From Elusimicrobiota bacterium (GTDB lineage Bacteria > Elusimicrobiota > Elusimicrobia > Elusimicrobiales > UBA9959): a stretch of DNA of 45,521 nucleotides. Both the position numbers and the translations under genes were made by a program. Under the pieces are notes generated by a model. The model ran no database searches, was not told the origin of the DNA, and saw nothing but the letters and a program-made list of their open reading frames with translations. The stretch covers positions 1 to 45,521 of the forward strand of contig JACRER010000081.1 of the NCBI GenBank assembly GCA_016234365.1, read 5' to 3'. Below are positions 18,462 to 26,923 of the stretch, in pieces (positions within the stretch are counted from its first letter, which is position 1; every line of letters begins with the position of its first letter).

Positions 18462-19496
18462 TCATCTATTCCCGTGCCCTTTGCCCGCTTCGCCGCCAAG
18501 GCTCTTTATAAGCCACTGCGTGTCTTCGCTGATTATCTTAAGGGCCTCATCGCTTACATATCTTTTGCAGGTCTTTTTGTGCTTGTGCCATTCGTCACGG
18601 TCCCAATCCTTGAAGAAATCGTCGTAGTCATGGTCTTTGCGATGGGCTTTGCTGAAATCATCCCAGTCTTTGTCCTCGTCACACGCCTTGGGATTCTTGC
18701 TGTCGCATTTATGGTTGGCCAGCTCCAGGCGCCTGACAAAAAGCTTTAATACGGCAACCGCCGGCACACAGCCCTTATCCTTGCTGTGTTTGCGCTTGTC
18801 GCACACGGCGGATAGTTTTTCGGCCAGATCGATGGTTTTAGATAGGCTTCGGACGAATTTATCGTCGCCAAGCTGGCTAAGATTCTTGGCCACCGAAATG
18901 TCATTACGCAACACGTCGAAAGTAACGGTTTTTATTATAACCGGAGCGGGAGCGCCTGGGGCGGGGTCGAGGTGGATGGAATACTGCTGAGTTGTGCCGG
19001 AGGTTATGTATGCCTCGAATTGTTTGGTATTTCCTGGTTCACCACCAATACCATCAAGGTACATGTTAACAGAATACTTGCAATTATCTAACCCGATGAA
19101 CTGTATGGTATAGGTATCCTTTGACACCGGCGGAAAAATATTCAATGTAGCAGACTCTGGCTCATGTGGAACGATGGAGGGGTCAAGACTGGATGCTTGG
19201 TCCACCCCATACGCCGCATTAGGGATTTCTCGATATGAATTCACGCGTAACGAACCTCTTTTCGATAGGAAGAACGACTCAAAACCGGTCCTTCGCCCTA
19301 GCGAGTCAGTAATAACGAAATGAACTTTTGTATGTCGATTGTTAGTGGGCTGCTCTTCACTGGTTGCACTCAAATAGAAATGGCTACGATCGTTATGCTC
19401 TTTGAGATACCCAATTCGCGCCCTAAGTTCCTGCAAAGGGGGCTGCGCATATAATCCGGATACGCATGATATCGCGATTAATAAAAATGTTTTCAT
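18462..19496 (-). CDS. Secreted protein with FIMAH-like C-terminal helical domain, unknown function
   Basis: The 344-residue product has a signal peptide (MKTFLLIAISCVSGLYA). The middle part is beta-rich (NIFPPVSKDTYTIQFIGLDNCKYSV) without a family I recognise. The C-terminal 120 residues look like a helical FIMAH-type domain (DLAEKLSAVC, VLKLFVRRLELA, RYVSDEALKIISEDTQWLIKSL). This is interrupted by a highly charged insertion of about 45 residues rich in Asp, Lys, Trp and His, with several cysteines. GC content is clearly lower than in the core genes. It starts nine bases after the C39-peptidase fusion gene and is the last gene of that three-gene unit. The domain name is a moderate inference. 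Confidence 0.6.
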   Translation of the reverse strand: MKTFLLIAISCVSGLYAQPPLQELRARIGYLKEHNDRSHFYLSATSEEQPTNNRHTKVHFVITDSLGRRTGFESFFLSKRGSLRVNSYREIPNAAYGVDQASSLDPSIVPHEPESATLNIFPPVSKDTYTIQFIGLDNCKYSVNMYLDGIGGEPGNTKQFEAYITSGTTQQYSIHLDPAPGAPAPVIIKTVTFDVLRNDISVAKNLSQLGDDKFVRSLSKTIDLAEKLSAVCDKRKHSKDKGCVPAVAVLKLFVRRLELANHKCDSKNPKACDEDKDWDDFSKAHRKDHDYDDFFKDWDRDEWHKHKKTCKRYVSDEALKIISEDTQWLIKSLGGEAGKGHGNR

Positions 19497-19505
19497 ATTG
19501 CCTCT

Positions 19506-21524
19506 TTACCACACGCTAAAAACACGCAACCCCTCAAATTCACGATCAGTCGGATTATCAGGATTATACAACCGTTCCCGGCCGCCGGCCGGATCGGCAA
19601 TAACAAAGTTGTCCCCGCATTTACCGATTACCAGGACAAAGTGCCCCTCGACACGGAAAATCAAAGGGATACCTGACCGGATTAGCCCGTCCGCTATATC
19701 GAGTAGTGATTCTTCGGTATACCTGCCCACATCATACCTGTCGACAAAAGATACTCTGCCCCCGGAATACCTTCCAATAATCGCAAAGTTAACGTCATTT
19801 TCTTGGGTATATCCATGGGAACCAGGCAATCCGCGCAAGTAGGCATTCAAATCTCCCGGGTTCGTTCGCGGTATGCCGGAATATACGCTGGCGTTGTAAT
19901 AGTTTATCAACGTAGCCAATGAAGTTAGCGCGCAACCACGCCAGCCGATAGTGGCGTCAGGGCTAACCCGACAATTATTATTGGCGTAGCAGTTGGGGCT
20001 CCAAGCCTGAGCGCTCTGCGAGAAATGATCGTTCTTCAGTTTGCCGCAGCAGGTGAAGGCGGCCGAACCGGCTTCGGGAACACAGGAGGGGCACGTGGCG
20101 GTCACATTGTATTCGGCGGGGATGTTGCCCAGTTTAAGCCGTACTTCCACTAGCCCCTGTGCGTTAGTTGTCTCGCTGGTTTTCTCCAACTCCCAGCCTG
20201 TTGCGCCGGCGGGTGCGGTTACGCTGAAGTTAACGGTGCGCAATGGCGCGGCCACGCCCGTATCGTCTTTGACCACACTAACGAGCGGATCCGAGAATGT
20301 GTTCACTTCGAATATATACGGCCCGGTGCTTGCAGATAGCGAGTATTTCTTATCTTCCGCGCCCTGGCTCCAGGCTTCAAGGTAGAACTCGTCAAGGGAA
20401 AGGTCGTTGTTCCAACCGCTGTAGCCGGCAACGTACATGTTCAGATCTTTGTCCGTGAAAACCGCGTCAAGGCTGCCGGCTTCCGGTTTCTCAAGGGTTT
20501 CCGGAGCCCAGGCATAAGAACCGTCTTTCTTTAGCTTCGTCACCGCAGGCGCCCAGGAATCTTTAATGTTGCCGGCGATATATGCGGAACCGTCCTTATC
20601 TACCGCCACGGCTTTGGGCCAGGACCAGATATCAAAGGCGGTCATATATACCGGCGCGGACCAAACCCCGGAATCATCTACACGGCGGACGGAAAACCCC
20701 GCCGCCCCTTGCGCGTCTTTTTCATTGCCAATAAAAACAATCCCGCCGGCCGGGTCCGCGGCGGCCTTCAGTTGCGGGGACTCGTCAAAATCAGCGTCTT
20801 TTGTTGAAACGTTTTTCAGCAAAGCAAGGCCAGGCCCGTACTTAACCGTGAAGTATCTGTAAGTCCAGTCATCCTTACAGGCATACCCTCCCACATATAC
20901 ATCACCTGAGGCGCTTACCTGCACACCTCCGGAAGGGATAGCGGCGTCCGAACAGGTCTGCTGGTCTTCGGGTAAATATTCTTGTGAACCCACCGGCTCC
21001 AAAGCCTCGTTATAAGCCAGCACTACCGCCCTGTACCTGCCGGAAGCCTGATCATACACCGCCTCGGCGGCATAGACGTAGCCATTAGAAGCATCAACCG
21101 CCACCCCATAGCCGTCCGGCCAATAACCTGCCCCGCTGTACGGCAGCGTAAGTGAATTTTCAACCGCACCGGCGGCGTTATATTTCATTAAAAGCGCGGC
21201 TTTGCCGCCCATGTCGGTGAAAGAGACAAAGACCTTCCCGTCAGATCCTATAGCCAGGCCGCTGGCGTTTCCCCAAGATCCGCTCAATGCAACGGTCCAC
21301 GCCGCCTGGCCGCCGGACAGTTTTGTAAGCGTTCTGCTTCCTAACAAGTAAACGGCGCCGTCGGAGGCCTTTGCAGCCGAAACAAAGTCATCATACTCGC
21401 CGCTCATATTGAAAATCACACGGGAAGCAGGAATTGCCGTCGGGAATTCGGCAAATGCCCACGCGGGGAGAACTACCGCAAGGGTAAGCAGCGCCAATAA
21501 ATACTTGCGCCGGGGATTTACCAT
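19506..21524 (-). CDS. Secreted beta-propeller / Ig-like / C39-type cysteine peptidase fusion
   Basis: The 672-residue product begins with a signal peptide ending near AWAFA. Residues about 30-410 contain repeated blades of the form GLAIGSDGKVFVSF, GVAVDASNGYVYAAE, AVAVDKDGSAYIAG and AVFTDKDLNMYVAG, a propeller of the SBBP type. An Ig-like Big_1-type segment follows at about 425-490 (VNFSVTAPAG, TTNAQGLVEVRLKLG). The last 150 residues resemble a papain-like C39 peptidase: Cys531 in WRGCALTSLATLINYY, His628 in GHFVLVIG and Asp644 in FVIADPAGG. Such a domain may cut or bind peptides outside the cell. Base composition is lower in GC than the flanks. Its start overlaps the stop of the upstream gene by seven bases. 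Confidence 0.75.
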   Translation of the reverse strand: MVNPRRKYLLALLTLAVVLPAWAFAEFPTAIPASRVIFNMSGEYDDFVSAAKASDGAVYLLGSRTLTKLSGGQAAWTVALSGSWGNASGLAIGSDGKVFVSFTDMGGKAALLMKYNAAGAVENSLTLPYSGAGYWPDGYGVAVDASNGYVYAAEAVYDQASGRYRAVVLAYNEALEPVGSQEYLPEDQQTCSDAAIPSGGVQVSASGDVYVGGYACKDDWTYRYFTVKYGPGLALLKNVSTKDADFDESPQLKAAADPAGGIVFIGNEKDAQGAAGFSVRRVDDSGVWSAPVYMTAFDIWSWPKAVAVDKDGSAYIAGNIKDSWAPAVTKLKKDGSYAWAPETLEKPEAGSLDAVFTDKDLNMYVAGYSGWNNDLSLDEFYLEAWSQGAEDKKYSLSASTGPYIFEVNTFSDPLVSVVKDDTGVAAPLRTVNFSVTAPAGATGWELEKTSETTNAQGLVEVRLKLGNIPAEYNVTATCPSCVPEAGSAAFTCCGKLKNDHFSQSAQAWSPNCYANNNCRVSPDATIGWRGCALTSLATLINYYNASVYSGIPRTNPGDLNAYLRGLPGSHGYTQENDVNFAIIGRYSGGRVSFVDRYDVGRYTEESLLDIADGLIRSGIPLIFRVEGHFVLVIGKCGDNFVIADPAGGRERLYNPDNPTDREFEGLRVFSVW

Positions 21525-22054
21525 TGGCCCATCCGCACAAAGACAAGGCTGCCGGAGGCTTCCAGGGGAGTCTCTCCGGTTTTATAAGCACGTATCTGGT
21601 AAGAACATGTTCCCGAAGGCGTGTTGTCAGAAGCGAACCGGTATTCGTAAGCGTAAACGCCGCGCATGATCTTGGGCGTGTCCGTGATAACCGCTTCTTC
21701 CAAAAGCGCGCCGGCAGGGGAATATATTTTTATTTCGACTTTATCGGCCAGACCGGATTCAATGTGGATGGCTGGATGTTTCACGCCAACCGCGGGATTG
21801 GGATAAGCATAAACTTTCCCCAGTTTAAACGCGGGATCGACCGCTTGCTGCCTTGCGGCTTTTCTATCCGCCTTTCTTTTCTCAAAGCGCTCCCGGCCTT
21901 TAAGCCGCACACCGATATGTTTTCGATACGCCGCAGGCGCGGAAGTAGAATTATAGACGTCGTAAAATATGTTATCCCGTCCCTGGGCAAACAACATACT
22001 GGAGGAATAAAGTGACATCCCCAGAAAAAAAATAAAGAGTTTTTTCCTATGCAT
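21518..22054 (-). CDS. Small secreted protein with YPNP / FlgD-Ig-like domain
   Basis: The 178-residue product has a signal peptide (MHRKKLFIFFLGMSLYSSSMLFA). A charged helical stretch rich in Arg and Lys (KGRERFEKRKADRKAARQQ) comes next. The C-terminal half has VYAYPNPAVG, VEIKIYSPAGALLEE and GVYAYEYRFASDNTPSGTCSYQIRAY, the pattern of FlgD-Ig-like and sorting-tail domains. Unlike a sorting tail, the domain is most of the protein. It is the first gene of the low-GC three-gene unit, so it may be an anchor or chaperone for the peptidase fusion; this is inference from position only. Confidence 0.65.
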   Translation of the reverse strand: MHRKKLFIFFLGMSLYSSSMLFAQGRDNIFYDVYNSTSAPAAYRKHIGVRLKGRERFEKRKADRKAARQQAVDPAFKLGKVYAYPNPAVGVKHPAIHIESGLADKVEIKIYSPAGALLEEAVITDTPKIMRGVYAYEYRFASDNTPSGTCSYQIRAYKTGETPLEASGSLVFVRMGQW

Positions 22055-22128
22055 GCTTGCAACTCGCCCTGCTTAAACCAGTGATAGCCCCCAGGTAGAA
22101 GATAAAAACAACGTTTATCGTCCCCCTT

Positions 22129-22171
22129 CGCGGCAATATAGATCCGTCAAGGCTTATTTTTTATTGCCGCG
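22129..22171. repeat. 10-bp inverted repeat between operons
   Basis: CGCGGCAATA at 22129-22138 and TATTGCCGCG at 22162-22171 are perfectly complementary and enclose 23 AT-rich bases containing a run of six T. It lies ten bases after the stop of the response regulator gene and before the low-GC unit. It could act as a terminator or an operator for the downstream genes; the T-run is inside the loop, which is atypical for a terminator. Confidence 0.5.
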
Positions 22172-22180
22172 CGCCCATCA

Positions 22181-22573
22181 CTATTTATTCCCTTCAGCGC
22201 GCCCCAGCAGGTACTTCATCTCCTTCCAGAGCTCGTCGATATCGATCGGCTTGGAGAAGAAGGCCCCTGCGCCCGCGAGCATAGCCTCGGAGCGGTCGGC
22301 CGGTTCTGTGTATTTGGCCGAGATAAAAATTACGGGCACCTTTTTAAGGCGCGCGGATTCGCGGATCACGCGCAAAAATTCCACTCCGTGCATGTCCGGC
22401 AGCTGGATGTCCAGGATTATCACCGAGGGCACTTCCTCGGCCAGCGCGTCCAGCGCCTCGCGGGCGGATTTAGCCACGGACACCTTGGCGTCCACGTTCT
22501 TGAGCTTGAGGCCGTCCTCCAGCGTTTCTATGAAATTCTTGTCGTCGTCCACTATCAGTATGGTCATCGGCAT
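22181..22573 (-). CDS. Single-domain (CheY-like) response regulator
   Basis: The 130-residue product is a receiver domain only: acidic pocket DDD after ILIV, phospho-acceptor Asp in VIILDIQLPDMHG, the Ser of FISAK and Lys in FFSKPID. It has no output domain, so it probably works by protein contact or in a phosphorelay. No kinase is nearby in the window. It starts three bases after the phosphoesterase gene. Start could be ATG at 22573 (MPMTIL) or 22567 (MTIL). Confidence 0.88.
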   Translation of the reverse strand: MPMTILIVDDDKNFIETLEDGLKLKNVDAKVSVAKSAREALDALAEEVPSVIILDIQLPDMHGVEFLRVIRESARLKKVPVIFISAKYTEPADRSEAMLAGAGAFFSKPIDIDELWKEMKYLLGRAEGNK

Positions 22574-22576
22574 AGT

Positions 22577-23311
22577 TTAGAATCCAAAGCTCAGCCGCTC
22601 GGCCAGCATGTAGGGCATTTTCAGTTCCGCCATCTTTTTCTGGGTGGCGCCCACGTCGTAAAAGACCTTGAAATGGTCGAACAGCCGCCTGTCCGCGTCG
22701 TAAATGCCGCAGGACGCCCGGGGGTCGCCGTCGCGCGGCTGGCCCACGGAGCCCGGGTTCAGCATCACCGGGCCCGCCGGCAGCTTCACCCTGTCCATCG
22801 GCCGCATGAAGTCCGCCGCCGGCGTGCCGCCGTCCTTCTCGCGGAAATAGAGCGGCATATGGCTGTGCCCTATAAAGCAGGGCGAGGCAGTGAACCCGGC
22901 CATATTGGCGGAGAACTGCGCCTCGTTGAGCAGGTATTCGGTCAGCGGCTTGCGGGGAGAGCCGTGCACCACGGTGAACCCGTCCCCCTCCGCCCTGTCC
23001 GGCAGCCGGGAAATAAAGTCCAGCGCGCGGCCGGTAAGTTTTTCCCTGGCGAAGTCTATGGCCCAGCTCGCGGCCGGGTTGAACCACTTCTGCTCCATCT
23101 TGCCAACGGCGGCCGCGTCGTGGTTGCCCAGCACGGCCGTCAGGCGCCCCAGGCCCAGCAGGGCTTCCGAGCACTCCAGCGGCTGCGGCCCGTAGCCCAC
23201 TATGTCGCCGCAGCAGATAAAATCCTCTATCCCGTTCTTCCGGTAAAAGTCCAGCACGGCCTTAAGGGCCTCGTAATTGCCGTGTACGTCCGAAAAAACG
23301 CCGTATCTCAT
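22577..23311 (-). CDS. Calcineurin-like metallophosphoesterase (YfcE/ApaH-like)
   Basis: The 244-residue product has all five motifs of the family in order: FSDVHGN at the N-terminus, CGDIVGYGP, GNHDAA, VVHGSP and GHSHMP. These bind two metals and hydrolyse phosphomonoesters, phosphodiesters or nucleotides. It resembles the YfcE/MJ0936 group, whose substrates are not certain, or bacterial Ap4A hydrolases. It begins six bases after smc and is followed three bases later by the response regulator, so the three are likely one operon. Confidence 0.85.
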   Translation of the reverse strand: MRYGVFSDVHGNYEALKAVLDFYRKNGIEDFICCGDIVGYGPQPLECSEALLGLGRLTAVLGNHDAAAVGKMEQKWFNPAASWAIDFAREKLTGRALDFISRLPDRAEGDGFTVVHGSPRKPLTEYLLNEAQFSANMAGFTASPCFIGHSHMPLYFREKDGGTPAADFMRPMDRVKLPAGPVMLNPGSVGQPRDGDPRASCGIYDADRRLFDHFKVFYDVGATQKKMAELKMPYMLAERLSFGF

Positions 23312-23317
23312 TAATTC

Positions 23318-26300
23318 CTAGTTCACCGCGGCCGGGACTTCGCCCACCATGGTGGCCGCGCGCTTGAGGTCCACCGAGACCAGCTTACTGACGCCCAGTT
23401 CTTCCATGGTCACGCCGTAAAGGACATCCGCGGCTTCCATCGTGCGCTTGTTGTGCGTGATCACGATGAACTGCGTGGTACCCGCGAACTCGCGGATCAG
23501 GCGCACAAAGCGCTCCACGTTGGCCTCGTCCAGCGGGGCGTCGGCTTCGTCCATGATGCAGAAAGGCGAGGGATTCACGCGGAAGAAGCTGAACAGCAGC
23601 GCCAGGGCCGTCAGGGCCTTTTCGCCGCCGGACAGCTGCGAGATGCTCACGAGCTTTTTGCCGGGCGGGTGGGCCATGATCTCCACGCCGGTCTCCAGCA
23701 GGTTGTCGGGCATGGTCAGGATCAGGTCCGCTTCGCCGCCGTTGAACAGCAGCGAGTAGATCTCCTTGAAGTAGACCCTCACCTTGTCGAACGTGGCCTT
23801 GAAGTTCTCGCGCGTGGTGTCGTTGATCTTGTTGATGGCGCTGCGCAGGTCCGCCTTGGCGCGGTTGAGGTCCTCCACCTGGGAGTTGGTGAAGTTGTAG
23901 CGGACGGTGAGCGTCTCGTATTCCTCGGGGGCGGTCATGTTGACGTTGCCCATCTCCGCTATGCGGCGGCGCAGGAACAGCACGCGGTCGTGGTCCGCTT
24001 CGATGCCGGCGTAGCGCTCGCGGGCCTCGGCGGGGGTCACGTTCCACTCTTCCGCCATGCGCTTGGCCGTCTCTTCGGCGCGGGCGGCTATGGTGGCCAG
24101 CTCGGTCTCTATCTGGTAGCGTATCTTCTCGTTCTCGGCGGCGAGCGAGCGGTTGTCGCCCAGGTTGGCGTTGAGCCGCGACAGGTTGCCGCGCAGGTCC
24201 TGCAGCTCGTCCTCCATGGCCCGGTCTATGATCTCTTTCTCGGCAAGGTCGTGCATCAGCTCGGCCAGGCGGGCTCGAGCGGCGCCTATCTCGCCCTTGT
24301 AGCGTTCCTCGCGGGAGGCCAGTTCCTCCCGGCGCCCGGCGAAATGAGATTTTTCCTCGGTCAGCGAGGCCAGGTCGCCCTCGGCGCGTGCCAGCTCGCC
24401 CTTCAGCGCCTCCAGGTTCTGGCGGTAGTTGTCCAGGTTGGCTTTGCGCCCGCCCAGGTCCTCTTTTTTATGCGCGAACTCCTGGTGCAGCGCGTCTTTT
24501 TTCTCCGCGAGCGCGGCCTGCTCGGCCTTTTTGGTCTCGGTGGCGGCGGCCGCGGCGGCCTTGCTTTCCTGCAGCGCGGAGAACTCCGCCTCCGCCTGCT
24601 TTATGGCGGCGTCGGCGCGGTCCCGCTCGGCCTGCGACAGCGCCAGGCTCTCGCGTTTTATGCGCACGTCTTCTTCGGCGCCGGCGGCTTCGGTCTCGTT
24701 CTTGTGGAATTCTATGTCCAGCGCGCGGGCTTTTTCCGCGGCGGCGGAGGCCGCGTTGCGGGCCTCGTCGAGCCTGGGCAGTATCCCGGCCCGCTCGGTC
24801 TCGAGCGCGGCGGTCTCGGAGTCCAGGGCGGCTATCTGCGCCTTCAGGTCCCCCTCTTCCTCCCAGTAAGGCTCGTTGGAAACCACCTCGTCCACGCCGC
24901 CGGTCACCCAGAAGGGGCCGTGCACGGAACTGCCCGAGGCGTAGATGCCGGACAGCAGCCCGGTCACGAGCGGCTTGTACTGGTCCTCGCAGGATATCTT
25001 TTCCAGGATGCGCTGCGCGCCGGGGGCGCCCCAGCCTTCGGCCCCGGAGGCGGCGGCGGGCGCCTTCTCCAGGATGAGCAGGCGGCAGCGGCCCTTGCCC
25101 ACGTGGCGCAGGTATTCTATGGCCTCCTGGGCCGCGGCGGAAGTCTCGCAGACCACGGAATCCAGGAAGCGGCCGAGCGCGTCGTCCACGGCTACCCGGT
25201 CCTCCTTGCGGATGGAAAGCAGGTGGCGCAGCGTACCCTTCACGCCGGCGATGCCGGAGTTCAGCACGCCGTTGATGCCCACCCAGTAGGTGTCATGCTC
25301 GCCCTGGGCCAGGATGGCGGCCAGGCGGGAGCTGTTCCAGGCTTTCTTCTCGCGGATATCGGACAGGCGGAAATCTATCTCGGAGCGGCGGTCGTCGAGC
25401 GTTTTGGCGGAAGCCTCGGCGGCGGCGGCCTTCTCTTTCTCGGCGGCCAGTTCGCCGGTAAGCGCGCCGGAGCGCGCCTTCAGCTCGGCCACGCGCGCTT
25501 CCAGCGCGGCGGCGGCGGCGGTAATGTCGGCGATGTCCCTTTCCAGCCCGGTCTTGGCCTCGTTGTGGTGGCCGATGTTGGAGCCGGTCACGGCTATCTT
25601 ATTGGAGATCTCCATCTCGCCGGTATAGGCCGCGGTCATCTCCCGGGCTATGTTCTCGGCGGCCTCGTCGGTGGCCATCATCTGCGAGTTGACCTGCGCC
25701 AGCGCCGCGGCGGCGGTCTCGTACTCGGCCTGCAGGGCGGGCAGGCCGCCTTCGTCGGAAGAAAGTTTGAGGCGCAGTTCCTCTATGCGCGGGGCGGTGA
25801 CGGCCAGCTTTTCGGCGTTGCGGCGCTCGGCCACGGCCAGCTGCTCGCGCTGCCTGGCTATCTCGGAGATCATCTCGTCGCCGGAAACTATGCGGCCCTC
25901 GGCCTGCACCTTGTCGGTCTTAACGGTGCTGACGGCTTCTTTCAGCACGCGCTGCTCTTCCGCCTTCTGCGTGAGGGTCAGGTTCAGGGCGGCTATCTCG
26001 CCTTCCAGGCCGGTAATGGCCACGGCTATCTCGCCCAGTTCCTTCTTCACGGGCTCCAGGCGCGCGGCGGCTTCCACGCTGCGGGCGGCGAAAGTATCGC
26101 TCTCTTTGAGCAGGAAGGCGATCTCGGCGCCGGTCAGCTCTTCCTTGTATTTCTGCTGCAGGCGGGCCTTGGCGGCTTCCTTGTCCAGCTTCTTGATCTG
26201 CTCGTCCAAGAGCACCATGCTGTCGGCCAGGCGGTTAAGGTCCGCGTCCACCTTCTCCAGGCGGCGGGCGGCCTCTTCGCGCTTGGCCTTGTACTTGCTC

Positions 26301-26800
26301 ACGCCAGCGGCCTCCTCAAAGAGCTCGCGGCGCTGTTCGGCGGAGGCGGACAGCACCGTCTCCACTTCGCCCTGGTCGATGATGGCGTAGCCGTCCGTGC
26401 CTATGCCGGTGTCCAGGAACATCTCGCGGATGTCCTTAAGGCGGCACTGCACTTTATTGATGAAGTACTCGGATTCCTCGGAGCGGTAGATCTTGCGGGT
26501 AACGGTGACTTCGCTGAAGTCCAGCGGCAGCTTGCGGCTCTCGTTGTCGAACGTCATGGCCACTTCGCCCATGTTGAGCTGCTGGCGCTTGGTGGTACCG
26601 GCAAAGATCACGTCCATCATGGACGGCATGCGCAGCGACTTCCAGCTCATCTCGCCGATGCACCACTTTATAGAATCCACCACGTTGGATTTGCCGCAGC
26701 CGTTGGGGCCCACTATGCAGGTGATGCCGGGCTTGAGCGGCATCTTTATCTTGTTGGCGAACGATTTAAAACCGTAAATTTCCAGCGATTTGAGGTACAT
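23318..26800 (-). CDS. smc: Chromosome segregation ATPase SMC
   Basis: The 1160-residue product has the SMC plan: Walker A GPNGCGKS at 31-38, long coiled coils, a hinge at about 510-630 (GINGVLNSGIAGVKGTLRHLL, CRLLILEK), the signature LSGGEKALTALALLF from 1056 and Walker B FCIMDEADAPLDEAN near 1080. It forms a ring that holds and extrudes chromosomal DNA with ScpA and ScpB, which are not in this window. GGGGAG precedes the start; a GATAAT box lies about 30 bases upstream without a clear -35 partner. It is the first gene of a three-gene operon. Confidence 0.95.
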   Translation of the reverse strand: MYLKSLEIYGFKSFANKIKMPLKPGITCIVGPNGCGKSNVVDSIKWCIGEMSWKSLRMPSMMDVIFAGTTKRQQLNMGEVAMTFDNESRKLPLDFSEVTVTRKIYRSEESEYFINKVQCRLKDIREMFLDTGIGTDGYAIIDQGEVETVLSASAEQRRELFEEAAGVSKYKAKREEAARRLEKVDADLNRLADSMVLLDEQIKKLDKEAAKARLQQKYKEELTGAEIAFLLKESDTFAARSVEAAARLEPVKKELGEIAVAITGLEGEIAALNLTLTQKAEEQRVLKEAVSTVKTDKVQAEGRIVSGDEMISEIARQREQLAVAERRNAEKLAVTAPRIEELRLKLSSDEGGLPALQAEYETAAAALAQVNSQMMATDEAAENIAREMTAAYTGEMEISNKIAVTGSNIGHHNEAKTGLERDIADITAAAAALEARVAELKARSGALTGELAAEKEKAAAAEASAKTLDDRRSEIDFRLSDIREKKAWNSSRLAAILAQGEHDTYWVGINGVLNSGIAGVKGTLRHLLSIRKEDRVAVDDALGRFLDSVVCETSAAAQEAIEYLRHVGKGRCRLLILEKAPAAASGAEGWGAPGAQRILEKISCEDQYKPLVTGLLSGIYASGSSVHGPFWVTGGVDEVVSNEPYWEEEGDLKAQIAALDSETAALETERAGILPRLDEARNAASAAAEKARALDIEFHKNETEAAGAEEDVRIKRESLALSQAERDRADAAIKQAEAEFSALQESKAAAAAATETKKAEQAALAEKKDALHQEFAHKKEDLGGRKANLDNYRQNLEALKGELARAEGDLASLTEEKSHFAGRREELASREERYKGEIGAARARLAELMHDLAEKEIIDRAMEDELQDLRGNLSRLNANLGDNRSLAAENEKIRYQIETELATIAARAEETAKRMAEEWNVTPAEARERYAGIEADHDRVLFLRRRIAEMGNVNMTAPEEYETLTVRYNFTNSQVEDLNRAKADLRSAINKINDTTRENFKATFDKVRVYFKEIYSLLFNGGEADLILTMPDNLLETGVEIMAHPPGKKLVSISQLSGGEKALTALALLFSFFRVNPSPFCIMDEADAPLDEANVERFVRLIREFAGTTQFIVITHNKRTMEAADVLYGVTMEELGVSKLVSVDLKRAATMVGEVPAAVN

Positions 26801-26877
26801 TAGACTCCCCTAAAAAGTATTATCGTAGATGGCACACCGGGACCGCCGCGGGGGCGGTGAACCACAATTATATAAAT

Positions 26878-26909
26878 AAAAAGGCCCGGGTGTCTGCCCG
26901 GGCCTTTTT
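26878..26909 (-). terminator. Strong terminator after the FecR/outer-membrane operon
   Basis: The stem GGCCCGGG/CCCGGGCC (26883-26890 with 26897-26904) is flanked by A5 and T5, so it can work in both directions. It follows the barrel gene stop by 15 bases and separates that operon from smc. Confidence 0.9.
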
Positions 26910-26923
26910 GGACGGCTTACCCC

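Noticed and set aside
23453-26803. Open frame of 1116 codons opposite smc
   Set aside because: It mirrors smc exactly; GC-rich coding sequence often leaves the opposite frame open. The translation has low complexity and no family motif, while smc has all its motifs.
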